NCBI GenBank assembly: GCA_934098505.1
Contig: CAKOOR010000001.1
Span: 186,001 to 250,000, forward strand
Length of the DNA stretch: 64,000 bases
Reading direction: 5' to 3'
DNA from: an uncultured Bacilli bacterium
GTDB lineage: Bacteria; Bacillota_I; Bacilli_A; RF39; UBA660
The notes under the pieces are model-generated. The model worked only from the letters and a program-made list of their open reading frames with translations. It did not search any database and had not been told where the DNA came from. Position numbers and translations under genes: made by a program. Within the stretch, counting starts at the first letter, position 1. The number at the start of each line of letters is the position of its first letter. Shown here in pieces: positions 37,231-45,280 of the stretch.

Positions 37231-37307
37231 GGACCCTTAGCTCAATCGGTTAGAGCAATCGGCTCATAACCGATGGGTTGTAGGTTCGAGTCCTACAGGG
37301 TCCACCA
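37231..37307 (+). tRNA. tRNA-Ile2 (CAT anticodon, lysidine-modified type)
   Basis: Cloverleaf with 7-bp acceptor GGACCC(T)/(A)GGGTCC, T-loop GTTCGAGTC and encoded CCA (37305-37307). The anticodon is CAT (37265-37267) in the loop CTCATAA. The acceptor and anticodon arms (GGACC..., CGGCTCATAACCG) match the Firmicutes/Mollicutes tRNA-Ile(CAU) pattern rather than initiator or elongator tRNA-Met. In that case C34 must be converted to lysidine by TilS to read AUA. Confidence 0.85.
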
Positions 37308-37320
37308 TTCTTTAATAATC

Positions 37321-37405
37321 GCGGGTATGGCGGAATTGGTAGACGCACTAGACTTAGGATCTAGCGGAGAGATCCATGGGGGTTCAAGTCCCTTTACCCG
37401 CACCA
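37321..37405 (+). tRNA. tRNA-Leu (TAG anticodon)
   Basis: An 85-nt class II tRNA with acceptor GCGGGTA / TACCCGC, a long variable arm (CGGAGAGATCCATG), T-loop GTTCAAGTC and encoded CCA. Anticodon TAG at 37355-37357 within CTAGA-ctTAGga-TCTAG. Confidence 0.96.
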
Positions 37406-37416
37406 AATAAGCTGAT

Positions 37417-37441
37417 AAAGTCCTTTATTGGGACTTTTTTT
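37417..37441 (+). terminator. Terminator of the tRNA operon
   Basis: AAAGTCC-tttattg-GGACTTT followed by T residues. Confidence 0.85.
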
Positions 37442-37636
37442 GTTGGCTTTTGTTCTAAGCTTGAAATAAATCAATTAGGCAAAATTTATTAAAATGTAAA
37501 AATTTAATTATAAAAAACATAACTGTCTAGTGCTTTAGAAAATAGAAAACTGGAATTAGCAAAAAGATAATAAAGTAAAGAATAAGCAAGATAAGAAGAA
37601 TGCTTAATGAAAATACAAAAATATATGAAATTAAAA

Positions 37637-37675
37637 AATAACTTAAAATCCCCAAGTGATGGACATTAAGTTATT
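37637..37675 (-). terminator. Terminator of the minus-strand hypothetical gene
   Basis: AATAACTTAA / TTAAGTTATT inverted repeat overlapping the gene end, with a T-rich tail on the minus strand. Confidence 0.5.
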
Positions 37676-38197
37676 TATTCTTTTTTCCTCATTGCGAAAG
37701 ATAATTTCTAGGATGTCTTTTTGTGGCAACTTCTTTAAGACATTATATAAACGTTCAACTTCTATATAAGCTGTTTTATAATTTGGATAAATGACTAGTA
37801 ATTTGTTGGTCTTTTTAATTTTATTATTTGTGATGTTGATATAAGAAATGTATTTAGGAAGACCTAAGAACATGTGAACTTTACTCAAATGAATTTTGAA
37901 AGTAAAATCTTCTGTTTGCCATTTATAAGATACTTTATTATAAGTTTTGCAGCTACGATGTGCAAGGCGATAGTAAAAAAACTCTTCCTTGCAAAAGGAA
38001 TCAAAATGTTTATCAGAAAATATTGCAATTTTATCATGCAAAGAGCCATTATGATAGGTTTTTTCATATCTTGTAAAAATACCATCTAATTTATTTTCTA
38101 AGTCATCAAAATGTTTAAACGCATTTTCTTTATTGCTATTAGGCGTTATTTTGTAATAATTTAAGTTTATCAATTTCCATTTGTCAATTAAAATCAC
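37643..38197 (-). CDS. Hypothetical protein
   Basis: This 184-residue protein, Lys-, Tyr- and Asn-rich, has no signal peptide or membrane helix and no family I recognise. It is the longest open frame here and is followed by its own terminator. The start is uncertain: GTG 38197 has no clear ribosome site. A fragment of RecU-, phage- or restriction-like origin cannot be excluded. Confidence 0.5.
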   Translation of the reverse strand: MILIDKWKLINLNYYKITPNSNKENAFKHFDDLENKLDGIFTRYEKTYHNGSLHDKIAIFSDKHFDSFCKEEFFYYRLAHRSCKTYNKVSYKWQTEDFTFKIHLSKVHMFLGLPKYISYINITNNKIKKTNKLLVIYPNYKTAYIEVERLYNVLKKLPQKDILEIIFRNEEKRINNLMSITWGF

Positions 38198-38284
38198 TTA
38201 AATTGTAAGAAAAAAACGTTTAGAAGTCAATATTAATTCTTAAATTTATAAAGATATTTTTTTCTTTTATTAGATTAGTGATTA

Positions 38285-38293
38285 TGATATAAT
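38285..38293 (+). promoter_or_regulatory. Promoter, extended -10
   Basis: TGa TATAAT, 20 bp before the VirB2-like gene. Confidence 0.55.
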
Positions 38294-38313
38294 TCTCTTG
38301 GAGATGATTTTCA

Positions 38314-38763
38314 ATGAAGAAAAACTATGCTAATAAAATTTTTAAACAACTTTTTACGTTTTTTTTGGCTTTTAGTTTATTTAGTACGACAGTTTTAGCA
38401 GAGGATGTATCTGATTTGAACTTTTGTAGTGCAAATGGAGTTAAATTAGCTTTACAAATTATTGGCTATGCTATATTTGTTTGCAAAATTATTATTCCTA
38501 TAGTGCTTATAATTTATGGTACTATGGATGTGTCAAAAGCAGTTTTGGATGCTAAAGATGGTTTGCAGAAAAATTTAATTCAATTTGCTAAAAGATGTAT
38601 TGCTGCAGTTTTAATATTTATGGCTCCTGGTGTAATTAATGGCTTATTTAATATATTAATAGATGATTATGAAGAAGCAACTAATGATGCTAGTAGGTAT
38701 AAGAATTGCATAACTTGTCTTTTTAACCCAAATAAGTGTAATGTAAAAAAATACGGAGAATAA
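38314..38763 (+). CDS. VirB2/TrbC pilin-like small membrane protein
   Basis: The 149-residue protein has a signal peptide (about 10-29, ending TTVLA-ED) and two hydrophobic helices (about 47-67 and 92-113) separated by a short charged loop with K-D-G-L-Q-K-N. This layout matches VirB2/TrbC-type pilins and related small two-helix proteins. A Cys-rich tail (C-I-T-C...C) follows. No other type IV secretion genes are nearby, so conjugation is not implied. The family assignment is tentative. Confidence 0.5.
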   Translation: MKKNYANKIFKQLFTFFLAFSLFSTTVLAEDVSDLNFCSANGVKLALQIIGYAIFVCKIIIPIVLIIYGTMDVSKAVLDAKDGLQKNLIQFAKRCIAAVLIFMAPGVINGLFNILIDDYEEATNDASRYKNCITCLFNPNKCNVKKYGE

Positions 38764-38779
38764 AATAAGTGGAGAAATT

Positions 38780-39547
38780 ATGTATCTAAAATTAATGGAA
38801 ATATTTCTATATTTTATAATAGCTAGCTTTCTTGGATATGTAGCTGAAGTAATTAAATGCAGTATTAATTATAAAAAGCTAGTAAACCGGGGCTTTCTTT
38901 TTGGACCAATTTGCCCAATTTATGGGGTTGGTTTTGTTTTGATTACATGGCTTTTAACTAAGTATCAAAATGATTTGCTTGCTCTTTTCCTATTGGGAGC
39001 TTTGATAACGAGTACCATCGAATATTATACTAGTTATATTTTGGAAGTGATATTTCATAACCGCTGGTGGGATTATTCTTATCGCAAAGACAATATTAAT
39101 GGTCGTATTTGTTTAAAGAACTCTATTCTTTTTGGCATTGGTACATGTGTTATTATTAAAATTATAAATCCTTTCATTTTTTCTTTTCACGATTTAGTAA
39201 GTGATAAATTTATAATTATATTGGGGACGATATTTCTTTTTATCTTTATTGTGGATATGATTTTTTCTTGTATTATCGCTTATAATTTGCGTCATCGCAT
39301 TATTATTGCTGAGGAACTTAAAAGTGAAAAATGGCGAATGATTCCTACCTTAGTGGAGAAAAAATATAAAGAAGAGATTTCACATTTAAAATTTGTCAAA
39401 AATAGATTATTTAATGCTTTTCCAAACATTAGTTCGGATAGTAAAAAGGAGCAAGAACTAATTACCAGAATTAAGTCTAAAGAGAAAGAAAATAATAAAA
39501 TTAATAAAAAAAATAAGAAAAACTGCAAAAAAAAGTCAAAAAAATGA
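38780..39547 (+). CDS. CmpB-type putative ABC transporter/membrane protein (DUF1113-like)
   Basis: The 255-residue protein has five or so membrane helices with the family features S-F-L-G-Y-x-x-E near the N terminus, RGFLFGPICPIYGVG, and later RWWDYS and N-G-R-I-C-L. These match the putative ABC-transporter type IV/CmpB family, whose biochemical role is not settled. It ends in a very Lys/Asn-rich cytoplasmic tail. It follows the VirB2-like gene by 16 bases. Confidence 0.8.
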   Translation: MYLKLMEIFLYFIIASFLGYVAEVIKCSINYKKLVNRGFLFGPICPIYGVGFVLITWLLTKYQNDLLALFLLGALITSTIEYYTSYILEVIFHNRWWDYSYRKDNINGRICLKNSILFGIGTCVIIKIINPFIFSFHDLVSDKFIIILGTIFLFIFIVDMIFSCIIAYNLRHRIIIAEELKSEKWRMIPTLVEKKYKEEISHLKFVKNRLFNAFPNISSDSKKEQELITRIKSKEKENNKINKKNKKNCKKKSKK

Positions 39548-39556
39548 CTTTTTTTT
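39527..39556 (+). terminator. Terminator
   Basis: A8-GTCA / TGAC-T8 hairpin overlapping the stop codon. Confidence 0.75.
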
Positions 39557-39572
39557 AAATTTTTGAAGGAAA

Positions 39573-39600
39573 TTGGCCTCCTTTCTACAATATATATAAT
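39573..39600 (+). promoter_or_regulatory. Promoter of the peptide-export locus
   Basis: TTGGCC, 16-bp spacer, TATAAT (39595-39600), then a very strong TAGGAGGTG ribosome site. Confidence 0.5.
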
Positions 39601-39616
39601 TAGGAGGTGTAATTAG

Positions 39617-41632
39617 ATGCACAAATTGGTAACCATCCAAAGTGACATTAACGATTGTGGTCCAGCAGTAATTTATAGTCTGGTAAAATATTATAATGGC
39701 TATGTTTCAATGGAAAAAATTAGACTAGATACAAATTTAGACAGGGAAGGAGTTACAGCTTATGATATGGTTATGACTTTAAGAAATTATGGTTTTGATG
39801 CCGAAGGCTTAAAGTTAACTATTGATGATTTAAAACAAGTATCAGTTCCAACAATTTTACATTGCCAAATGAAAAATTATAATCATTATGTTTTGCTACT
39901 AAAAAGAAAGAATAATAACTTTACAATAATGGATCCTAGTAAAGGAATTATAAAAATGTCAATTGATGATTTAGAAAAAATATGGACGGGAGTTGCTATC
40001 AAAGCAGTTCCAATTAGTACAATTATTAAATTAGATAAATCAACGTCCTTATATTTACTATTAAAACAATTAATTAATCAAAATAAAAAAATAATAGTTA
40101 AAATATTATTTTTAGGGTTACTACTAAATATTTTAAGTTTAGCTTTAAATTACTATTTGCAGTTCTTAAAATATTTTGCTAATTATAAAGAAATTATAAG
40201 TTTGTTTTTCTTGTTGACAATTGGTAAAATAATGAGTGAATATTGCTTTGGTAATTTGAGCATTCAACTTAACAGACAGATTGATTATGCACTAATAGAT
40301 AGTTATATTGTTCATTTTTTACATACTCCGCTTCCTTATTTGGAGGGAGCAACATCAGGAAGAACTTTAAAACATATTGAAGATTTGCAAATGATTAAAG
40401 AGGCAATTTTAGAACTTTTATTAAAAGCTGTTTTAACTTTATTACAATTGATGGGAGCATTAATTCTCTTGATTAAAATAAATTGGTATTTAAGCATAGG
40501 AATATCTGTTGTTCTTTTGGCTTATATAATAATAAAAGTACGTGAAAATAAAAAAATAAGGCGTTCAACTAGCCTTTTAATTGATAAGGCTAATACGTAT
40601 CAAGATAATTTGCACAATGTTGTGAAAAATTATCGAACTATAAAAGATTTACATAAAGAAAAGTATTTTCATCATCAATTAATGAGTGATACATTTGACT
40701 TCTTAGATTTTCAAAATGGTTATGGAAGAAAATTAAACAAATGGCAAATGTATGAAAATTTACTTTTAGAACTTGGTGTTTTTGTTTTAATAAGTTGGGG
40801 ATTTATTTTACATATGCAAGAAAGTATTAGTTTAGTAGAACTATTTACTTTTATTGCTCTGGCAAATTACTTAATTTATAATCTTAGAGATTTATTAAGT
40901 ATTTTACCTAAATATTATTATATTCATCAAAGTTATCTTAGAATAAGTGAATTTGGTGATATCATAGAAGAAGACAATACAGATGGTCTTGATTTTACCA
41001 ATGGCAACATTGAGCTAAAGCATGTAAGTTTTATGTATAATAACGGTAATATTGTTATTAAAAATCTAAATCAAGTAATATTAAAAGGTCAAAAAATTTT
41101 GCTTTTAGGGAAAAGTGGCACTGGTAAGTCAACTTTATGTAAATTGATATATGGCTATTATTTATTAGAACAGGGTAGTATATTGATTAATAAAATCAAT
41201 ATTAAAGATATAAATAAGAAAAGTTTAAGAGCTAATATTGGCTATGTAAGTCAACATGCGGTTTTATTTAATAAAACTATTTTAGAAAATATTGTTTTAG
41301 ATAAAAAAGTGGATTTAAATAAGGTAAACAAAGTGCTCAGTATTTGTTTATTAGAAGAGGTAATAGAAAAGGCTTCTAATCATCTTAATACAAGTTTACA
41401 AGAACTTAGTACCAATTTATCTGGTGGTGAAATTCAAAGAGTAATTTTAGCTAGAGCCTTATATCATGTTAAACCAATTATGATTTTAGATGAAGCTTTA
41501 AGTCAAGTTGATATTGATACCGAAAGGAAAATAATAAAGAATATTATGGATAATTATAAAGCTTGTACTTTAATATATGTAACTCATAAAAATGTTAACG
41601 ATATGTTTGCAAATAAAATAAGTTTATCTTGA
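39617..41632 (+). CDS. Peptidase-containing ABC exporter (C39) for double-glycine peptides
   Basis: The 671-residue protein has an N-terminal C39 peptidase domain with oxyanion Q8, catalytic C14 (INDCGPAV), H90 (YNHYVLL) and D106 (MDPSKG). A six-helix ABC transmembrane domain follows (about 150-430), then an ATPase domain with Walker A GKSGTGKST, signature LSGGEIQR and Walker B IMILDEA. Such exporters (LanT/ComA/LagD type) cut leader peptides after Gly-Gly and export the core. Two genes for peptides with ELQEIKGG leaders follow immediately, the predicted substrates. No HlyD-like accessory protein and no modification enzyme are seen. Confidence 0.93.
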   Translation: MHKLVTIQSDINDCGPAVIYSLVKYYNGYVSMEKIRLDTNLDREGVTAYDMVMTLRNYGFDAEGLKLTIDDLKQVSVPTILHCQMKNYNHYVLLLKRKNNNFTIMDPSKGIIKMSIDDLEKIWTGVAIKAVPISTIIKLDKSTSLYLLLKQLINQNKKIIVKILFLGLLLNILSLALNYYLQFLKYFANYKEIISLFFLLTIGKIMSEYCFGNLSIQLNRQIDYALIDSYIVHFLHTPLPYLEGATSGRTLKHIEDLQMIKEAILELLLKAVLTLLQLMGALILLIKINWYLSIGISVVLLAYIIIKVRENKKIRRSTSLLIDKANTYQDNLHNVVKNYRTIKDLHKEKYFHHQLMSDTFDFLDFQNGYGRKLNKWQMYENLLLELGVFVLISWGFILHMQESISLVELFTFIALANYLIYNLRDLLSILPKYYYIHQSYLRISEFGDIIEEDNTDGLDFTNGNIELKHVSFMYNNGNIVIKNLNQVILKGQKILLLGKSGTGKSTLCKLIYGYYLLEQGSILINKINIKDINKKSLRANIGYVSQHAVLFNKTILENIVLDKKVDLNKVNKVLSICLLEEVIEKASNHLNTSLQELSTNLSGGEIQRVILARALYHVKPIMILDEALSQVDIDTERKIIKNIMDNYKACTLIYVTHKNVNDMFANKISLS

Positions 41633-41652
41633 TAGAAATGAAAGGAATAAAT

Positions 41653-41790
41653 ATGAAATTAAATACAATAGAATTGCAAGAAATTAAAGGCGGCGGTGTG
41701 GTTTTAGGCTTATTTGCTGGTTTAGTAGGACTAGGAGCGTTTTTGGTAGGAGTTTTGGATGGCTTTATGCGTCCATTACCTTGTCGTTAG
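41653..41790 (+). CDS. Double-glycine leader peptide 1 (putative bacteriocin)
   Basis: A 45-residue ORF with the leader MKLNTIELQEIKGG (classic E-L-x-x-I-x-G-G) and a 31-residue core beginning GVVLGLFAGLVGLGAF. The core is very hydrophobic and Gly-rich, with GxxxG spacing (GLFAG) typical of helix-packing class IIb bacteriocin peptides. It ends with one Cys (PLPCR). The ribosome site is AAAGGAATAA. It lies 20 bases after the C39 exporter gene, its probable processing enzyme. Confidence 0.82.
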   Translation: MKLNTIELQEIKGGGVVLGLFAGLVGLGAFLVGVLDGFMRPLPCR

Positions 41791-41803
41791 AAAGGAATTA
41801 AGT

Positions 41804-41971
41804 ATGATATTAAATTCAAATGAATTACAAGAAATTAAAGGCGGGGCTAGTAATTTTAACGCAACATTTTTTAATGCGATAGCGCGTTGTTTAAGTACTT
41901 TGGCTGATATTGGTAGAAGTTTAGGCACCTCTATTCGAATGCTTTTTACAGGAAAAGTGTGCGATTGCTAA
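41804..41971 (+). CDS. Double-glycine leader peptide 2 (putative bacteriocin)
   Basis: A 55-residue ORF with the leader MILNSNELQEIKGG, identical at E-L-Q-E-I-K-G-G to peptide 1, and a 41-residue amphipathic, cationic core starting ASNFNATFFNAIARC and ending V-C-D-C (three Cys in all). ATG 41804 is set by AAAGGA; the open frame extends further upstream, but those codons lie over the end of peptide 1. The pair could be a two-component bacteriocin; a signalling role is the alternative. Confidence 0.82.
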   Translation: MILNSNELQEIKGGASNFNATFFNAIARCLSTLADIGRSLGTSIRMLFTGKVCDC

Positions 41972-42027
41972 GAAACTTTATTAAGAAAAATTTATTATAT
42001 TATTTGGGTAAATAGAAAGGATTATTT

Positions 42028-42093
42028 ATGAATAGAAATTTTTATACTTTTATAAGATGTTTATGTTATGTTCTTGATTATTTAAAATGGTAA
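42028..42093 (+). CDS. 21-residue micro-ORF in the peptide locus
   Basis: Encodes MNRNFYTFIRCLCYVLDYLKW. It is preceded by AGAAAGGATTATTT, the same ribosome-site motif (AAAGGA, same spacing) that precedes both leader-peptide genes. It has no Gly-Gly leader. F-I-R-C-L-C-Y-V-L-D-Y-L resembles the A-I-A-R-C-L-S-T-L-A-D-I part of peptide 2. It could be a leaderless peptide, a small membrane immunity peptide or a decayed third gene. Confidence 0.45.
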   Translation: MNRNFYTFIRCLCYVLDYLKW

Positions 42094-42154
42094 TTGATTG
42101 AACAGAAAAATTAGTTTATTAAGAGGATAAATAAGTGAAAAATTAAAATCTTTA

Positions 42155-42163
42155 TGGTATACT
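42155..42163 (+). promoter_or_regulatory. Promoter, extended -10
   Basis: TGg TATACT, 19 bp before the prepilin-like gene. Confidence 0.55.
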
Positions 42164-42182
42164 TTACAATAGAGGTGGAAAC

Positions 42183-43106
42183 ATGAAGGATAATAAAGGC
42201 TTTATTGCGACAACACTTATTTATTCTTTTCTTCTTTTGTTTGCAACTTTAGTTGTTGTAATTATTGGAAATTATACTTATTATAGAAATACGTTGATAC
42301 GTTATAATCAAGGGATTAATGACGCTTTAAATAATAGAATTGATGGAAAGTATATAACTTTATATAATGAAATAAGTAATAGTGATTTTGAAATAGTAAA
42401 TGATGAAAATTCTTGGGTTGTTAATGAAAGTATGTACACGGTTTATACAGATGAAGCAAGTATGACCTCGGATGGTAAATATTCTTTAAAATTTACTTAT
42501 TATAATGCAAATAAAATAGCAAATTTACCAACGGCACAACCTCATGATACTTATTATGATTCAGTATGGCCAACAAAATCAAACGAATTTTCTTGCGCTG
42601 CTGGTTCTTATTATTATATCGGATATAATATTTTTACAACTGGCAATATTGATAGTACAATTTATAGATATGATTATAAAAAAATCGATTTTGGCTGGAT
42701 AACAGGCTTTGGTTTTACTGTACCTTCAGAATCAGGCAAAACAGGTGATATTGGCTTTTATAAATCAGATGGGACTGCTATTTTTTCAATTCCTATTAAT
42801 TATCCTTTTCAAAACTGGGAAAGAACAGGTATACTTGGTAAAGCTACGGAAGATGGTCAATGTCAATTTCAAATTAATTATGTAAATCATAATGATACAC
42901 TTATGTATCTTGATAATGTTGTTGTAGCTGATGTAACTGAGATTGTTAAAGGATCAGGATTACTTGATAATGATGGCAACTTAAGTAGTGATAATAATAC
43001 CATATTAACTGAGAAATTTTCTGATCTTGCTAGTGCTAGTGGTATTAAGTATTTTTCAAACTACTTAGTTTATAATATCGATAACCTTCGCAATGATTTA
43101 AATTAA
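42183..43106 (+). CDS. Prepilin-like surface protein
   Basis: The 307-residue protein starts with a short charged segment, then KGFIATTLIYSFLLLFAT and a continuous hydrophobic helix (about 7-32). This is the type IV prepilin/pseudopilin layout (K-G-F followed by a hydrophobic helix), though the usual Glu at +5 is absent. The rest is a beta-rich, Asn/Tyr-rich exterior domain with carbohydrate-binding-like character (W and Y rich). No prepilin peptidase or assembly ATPase is in the window. The ribosome site is AGAGGTGG. Confidence 0.55.
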   Translation: MKDNKGFIATTLIYSFLLLFATLVVVIIGNYTYYRNTLIRYNQGINDALNNRIDGKYITLYNEISNSDFEIVNDENSWVVNESMYTVYTDEASMTSDGKYSLKFTYYNANKIANLPTAQPHDTYYDSVWPTKSNEFSCAAGSYYYIGYNIFTTGNIDSTIYRYDYKKIDFGWITGFGFTVPSESGKTGDIGFYKSDGTAIFSIPINYPFQNWERTGILGKATEDGQCQFQINYVNHNDTLMYLDNVVVADVTEIVKGSGLLDNDGNLSSDNNTILTEKFSDLASASGIKYFSNYLVYNIDNLRNDLN

Positions 43107-43181
43107 ATAAAAATATAAACTACTTTTGACAATAAATTTGTCTAATTAATAAAAAACATCTAGAAAACCCTAGAAAAACAG

Positions 43182-43211
43182 TTGAAACCCCATAAACACA
43201 TGTGATATAAT
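43182..43211 (+). promoter_or_regulatory. rpsU promoter
   Basis: TTGAAA, 18-bp spacer, TATAAT (43206-43211), with TGa before it. Confidence 0.65.
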
Positions 43212-43240
43212 TGGCTTGTTGATTGAAGGGAGGGATAAAG

Positions 43241-43426
43241 ATGACAAAAGTAGTGGTAAAAGATGGCAATGTTGATGGCGCATTAAAAAAATGGAAAGTA
43301 AAAGTTGCCAAAAGTGGTGTCCCTTCAGAATTAAAAAAGAGAAAACATTATGAAAAACCTGGCGTAAAAAGAAGAGAAGCTAAAAAAGAAATGATTCGTA
43401 ATGCTAGAAAACATCATAGAGATTAA
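43241..43426 (+). CDS. rpsU: Small ribosomal subunit protein bS21
   Basis: The 61-residue basic protein has the S21 pattern: V-V-V-K-D-G, A-L-K-K-W-K, SELKKRKHYEKPGVKR-REA and a basic tail. It binds 16S rRNA on the platform of the 30S subunit. ATG 43241 follows GGGAGGGATAAAG. It is followed 11 bases later by yqeY, the common rpsU-yqeY pair of Firmicutes. Confidence 0.94.
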   Translation: MTKVVVKDGNVDGALKKWKVKVAKSGVPSELKKRKHYEKPGVKRREAKKEMIRNARKHHRD

Positions 43427-43437
43427 GGAGTATTGGT

Positions 43438-43881
43438 ATGTTAGAAAAACAAATAACGAATGATACCCTTACAGCAATGAAAAATTCTGATAAGTTTAAA
43501 GTATCCGTTCTAAGAATGTTGAAAAGTGCTCTGCAAAGTGAAAAAATAAATAGCAAGTCAGCTAGCTTAACAGATGCACAAACTATTATGGTTATAAAAA
43601 AACAACTTAAGGAAAGAACCTCTAGCATTGAAGAATATACAAACTATAATCGTCCTGATATGGTTGCAGATTTAAAAAACGAGGTTGCAATCTTAGAAGC
43701 CTACCTTCCTAAACAGTTATCGCAAGAAGAATTAGAAACTAAAGTACAAGAAATCTTGAAAAGTTATCCAAACGCTACAATTAAAGATATGGGTAAAATT
43801 ATGAAAGAGGCAAGCAGTGCATTAGGTTCTGTTGCTGATATGAGTGAAGTTAGTAAACTAATCAAAGCAAGTTTGAATTAA
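43438..43881 (+). CDS. yqeY: GatB/YqeY family protein
   Basis: The 147-residue helical protein has the YqeY signatures L-R-M-L-K-S-A-L, I-x-K-Q-L-K-E-R-x-x-S-I-E-E-Y and E-x-A-I-L-E-A-Y-L-P-K-Q-L. The domain resembles the tRNA-binding tail of GatB; its role is not established. It is co-transcribed with rpsU and ended by a perfect terminator. Confidence 0.93.
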   Translation: MLEKQITNDTLTAMKNSDKFKVSVLRMLKSALQSEKINSKSASLTDAQTIMVIKKQLKERTSSIEEYTNYNRPDMVADLKNEVAILEAYLPKQLSQEELETKVQEILKSYPNATIKDMGKIMKEASSALGSVADMSEVSKLIKASLN

Positions 43882-43882
43882 G

Positions 43883-43906
43883 GAAGTCTTATTAGACTTC
43901 TTTTTT
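43883..43906 (+). terminator. Terminator of rpsU-yqeY
   Basis: GAAGTCT-tatt-AGACTTC followed by six T residues. Confidence 0.9.
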
Positions 43907-43929
43907 CATAGGATTATTTAGGTGATGCT

Positions 43930-44169
43930 ATGCATATATGGTCAAATTTGCAAAAGTTTTTATATGATAAAGATTATTTTTTAGCTTATTTTAATAACTC
44001 CTTGTATGTATACAATTTTACCAAAGTATATTTTATAACTGATAAAAAAATGGTTTTAGATATTGCTAATAAAAAAGTGACAATTTCAGGATGCAACTTA
44101 ATTTTAAAAAAATCATGTGGTAATGAATTAATTATTTATGGAAACATTAAGGGAGTTACCTATGAATAA
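43930..44169 (+). CDS. yqfC: YqfC-like protein (YabP/YqfC family, sporulation)
   Basis: The 79-residue protein carries the YabP/YqfC pattern (I-S-G-C-N-L-x-L, then I-x-G-x-I-K-G-V-T-Y-E at the end). In Bacillus yqfC is expressed in the mother cell under sigma-E and adjoins yqfD, as here. The start follows AGGTGATGCT. The stop overlaps the yqfD start by 8 bases. Confidence 0.8.
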   Translation: MHIWSNLQKFLYDKDYFLAYFNNSLYVYNFTKVYFITDKKMVLDIANKKVTISGCNLILKKSCGNELIIYGNIKGVTYE

Positions 44170-45265
44170 TTTAATTATTGTTAACATTCGGGTATTTAAT
44201 CTTAATAGTTTTTTAGTTAATTCAATTAAAAATAATATTCATATAGAAAGAATTAGTTACAAAAAAAATATTTTGAAATGTAAAATTAAAAAAGAAGATT
44301 TAAATAAAATAAATAAGTATTATAAGGTTACTATTGTTAAAGCGGTAAATTTAGAAAGCTTTTTACTAGTTTTAAAGAAAAATTATTTAATTGTTTTAAG
44401 TATATTTTTAAGCATTTTTCTTTTTTTGATTTTTAAGGATATTATTATTAAAGTGGATATTGTAAGTAATAATGAATCATTAGTTAAGGATTTAAATAAA
44501 TCTTTAGATAATTATGGTCTTCACAGATTGAGCATAAAAAAAGACGAAAATAGTTTACTGGTTATAAAGCAGAAACTAGAAATTGATTATAAAGATACTA
44601 TAGAATGGTTAGAAATAAAAAATATTGGGATGACTTATTTAGTAACTTTAGAAGAAAGAAAGGTCAAATTAGAGGAACCTAAAGAAAGTTATTGCAATGT
44701 CTATGCCCAAAAAGAAGGAATAGTCAAGAAAATAGTTGCAACTCAGGGTAATGTATTGGTTAGTGAAAATCAATATGTGCGAGCAGGGGACTTACTTATC
44801 AGTGGGGATATTAGTTTAAATGAAGAGGTAAAAGAGCAAATATGCGCTTTGGGAACAGTCTATGGTGAAGTGTGGTATAAAGCTAGTATAAGTATTCCTA
44901 AAAAGTACCAAGTAAAAAATTATACCGGGAAAACGCAGACCAATTTTAAATTAGATTTAGGAAGAAATGATTATAAAATATTAAGAAGTAAATATCAAAA
45001 TTATGATGAAGAAACTAAAGAAATAATTAGTATTTTAGGTAGAAGGTTATTAAAAACCAAAGAAAAAGAATATACTTATCAAGACGTTTATTATACGGAA
45101 GAAGAATTAGAAAAGAAAATAGATGAAGTTATTAGTACTAAAATCAATTTACAAAAAGAAGCCGGCGAAGAAATTTTATATAAAAATATTTTGAAAAAGA
45201 TGGAATTTGATAGTACAATAGATATAGAAGTATTTGTTACAGCCTTAGTAATACTTTCAAAATAG
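44162..45265 (+). CDS. yqfD: Sporulation protein YqfD (stage IV)
   Basis: The 367-residue membrane protein has one or two helices (about 73-95, NYLIVLSIFLSIFLFLIF) and an extracytoplasmic domain with a long YqfD-type C-terminal region: I-A-x-Q-G-N-V-L-V, then V-R-A-G-D-L-L-I-S-G and L-G-T-V-Y-G-E-V-W-Y. YqfD is needed for spore formation in Bacillus. I chose ATG 44162 (ribosome site AAGGGAG) over an upstream ATG within yqfC. Confidence 0.87.
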   Translation: MNNLIIVNIRVFNLNSFLVNSIKNNIHIERISYKKNILKCKIKKEDLNKINKYYKVTIVKAVNLESFLLVLKKNYLIVLSIFLSIFLFLIFKDIIIKVDIVSNNESLVKDLNKSLDNYGLHRLSIKKDENSLLVIKQKLEIDYKDTIEWLEIKNIGMTYLVTLEERKVKLEEPKESYCNVYAQKEGIVKKIVATQGNVLVSENQYVRAGDLLISGDISLNEEVKEQICALGTVYGEVWYKASISIPKKYQVKNYTGKTQTNFKLDLGRNDYKILRSKYQNYDEETKEIISILGRRLLKTKEKEYTYQDVYYTEEELEKKIDEVISTKINLQKEAGEEILYKNILKKMEFDSTIDIEVFVTALVILSK

Positions 45266-45280
45266 ATAAAGAGGTTTATT

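Noticed and set aside
37231..37307. CAT tRNA read as elongator tRNA-Met
   Set aside because: Acceptor and anticodon arms match the tRNA-Ile2 (lysidine) pattern better than known tRNA-Met.
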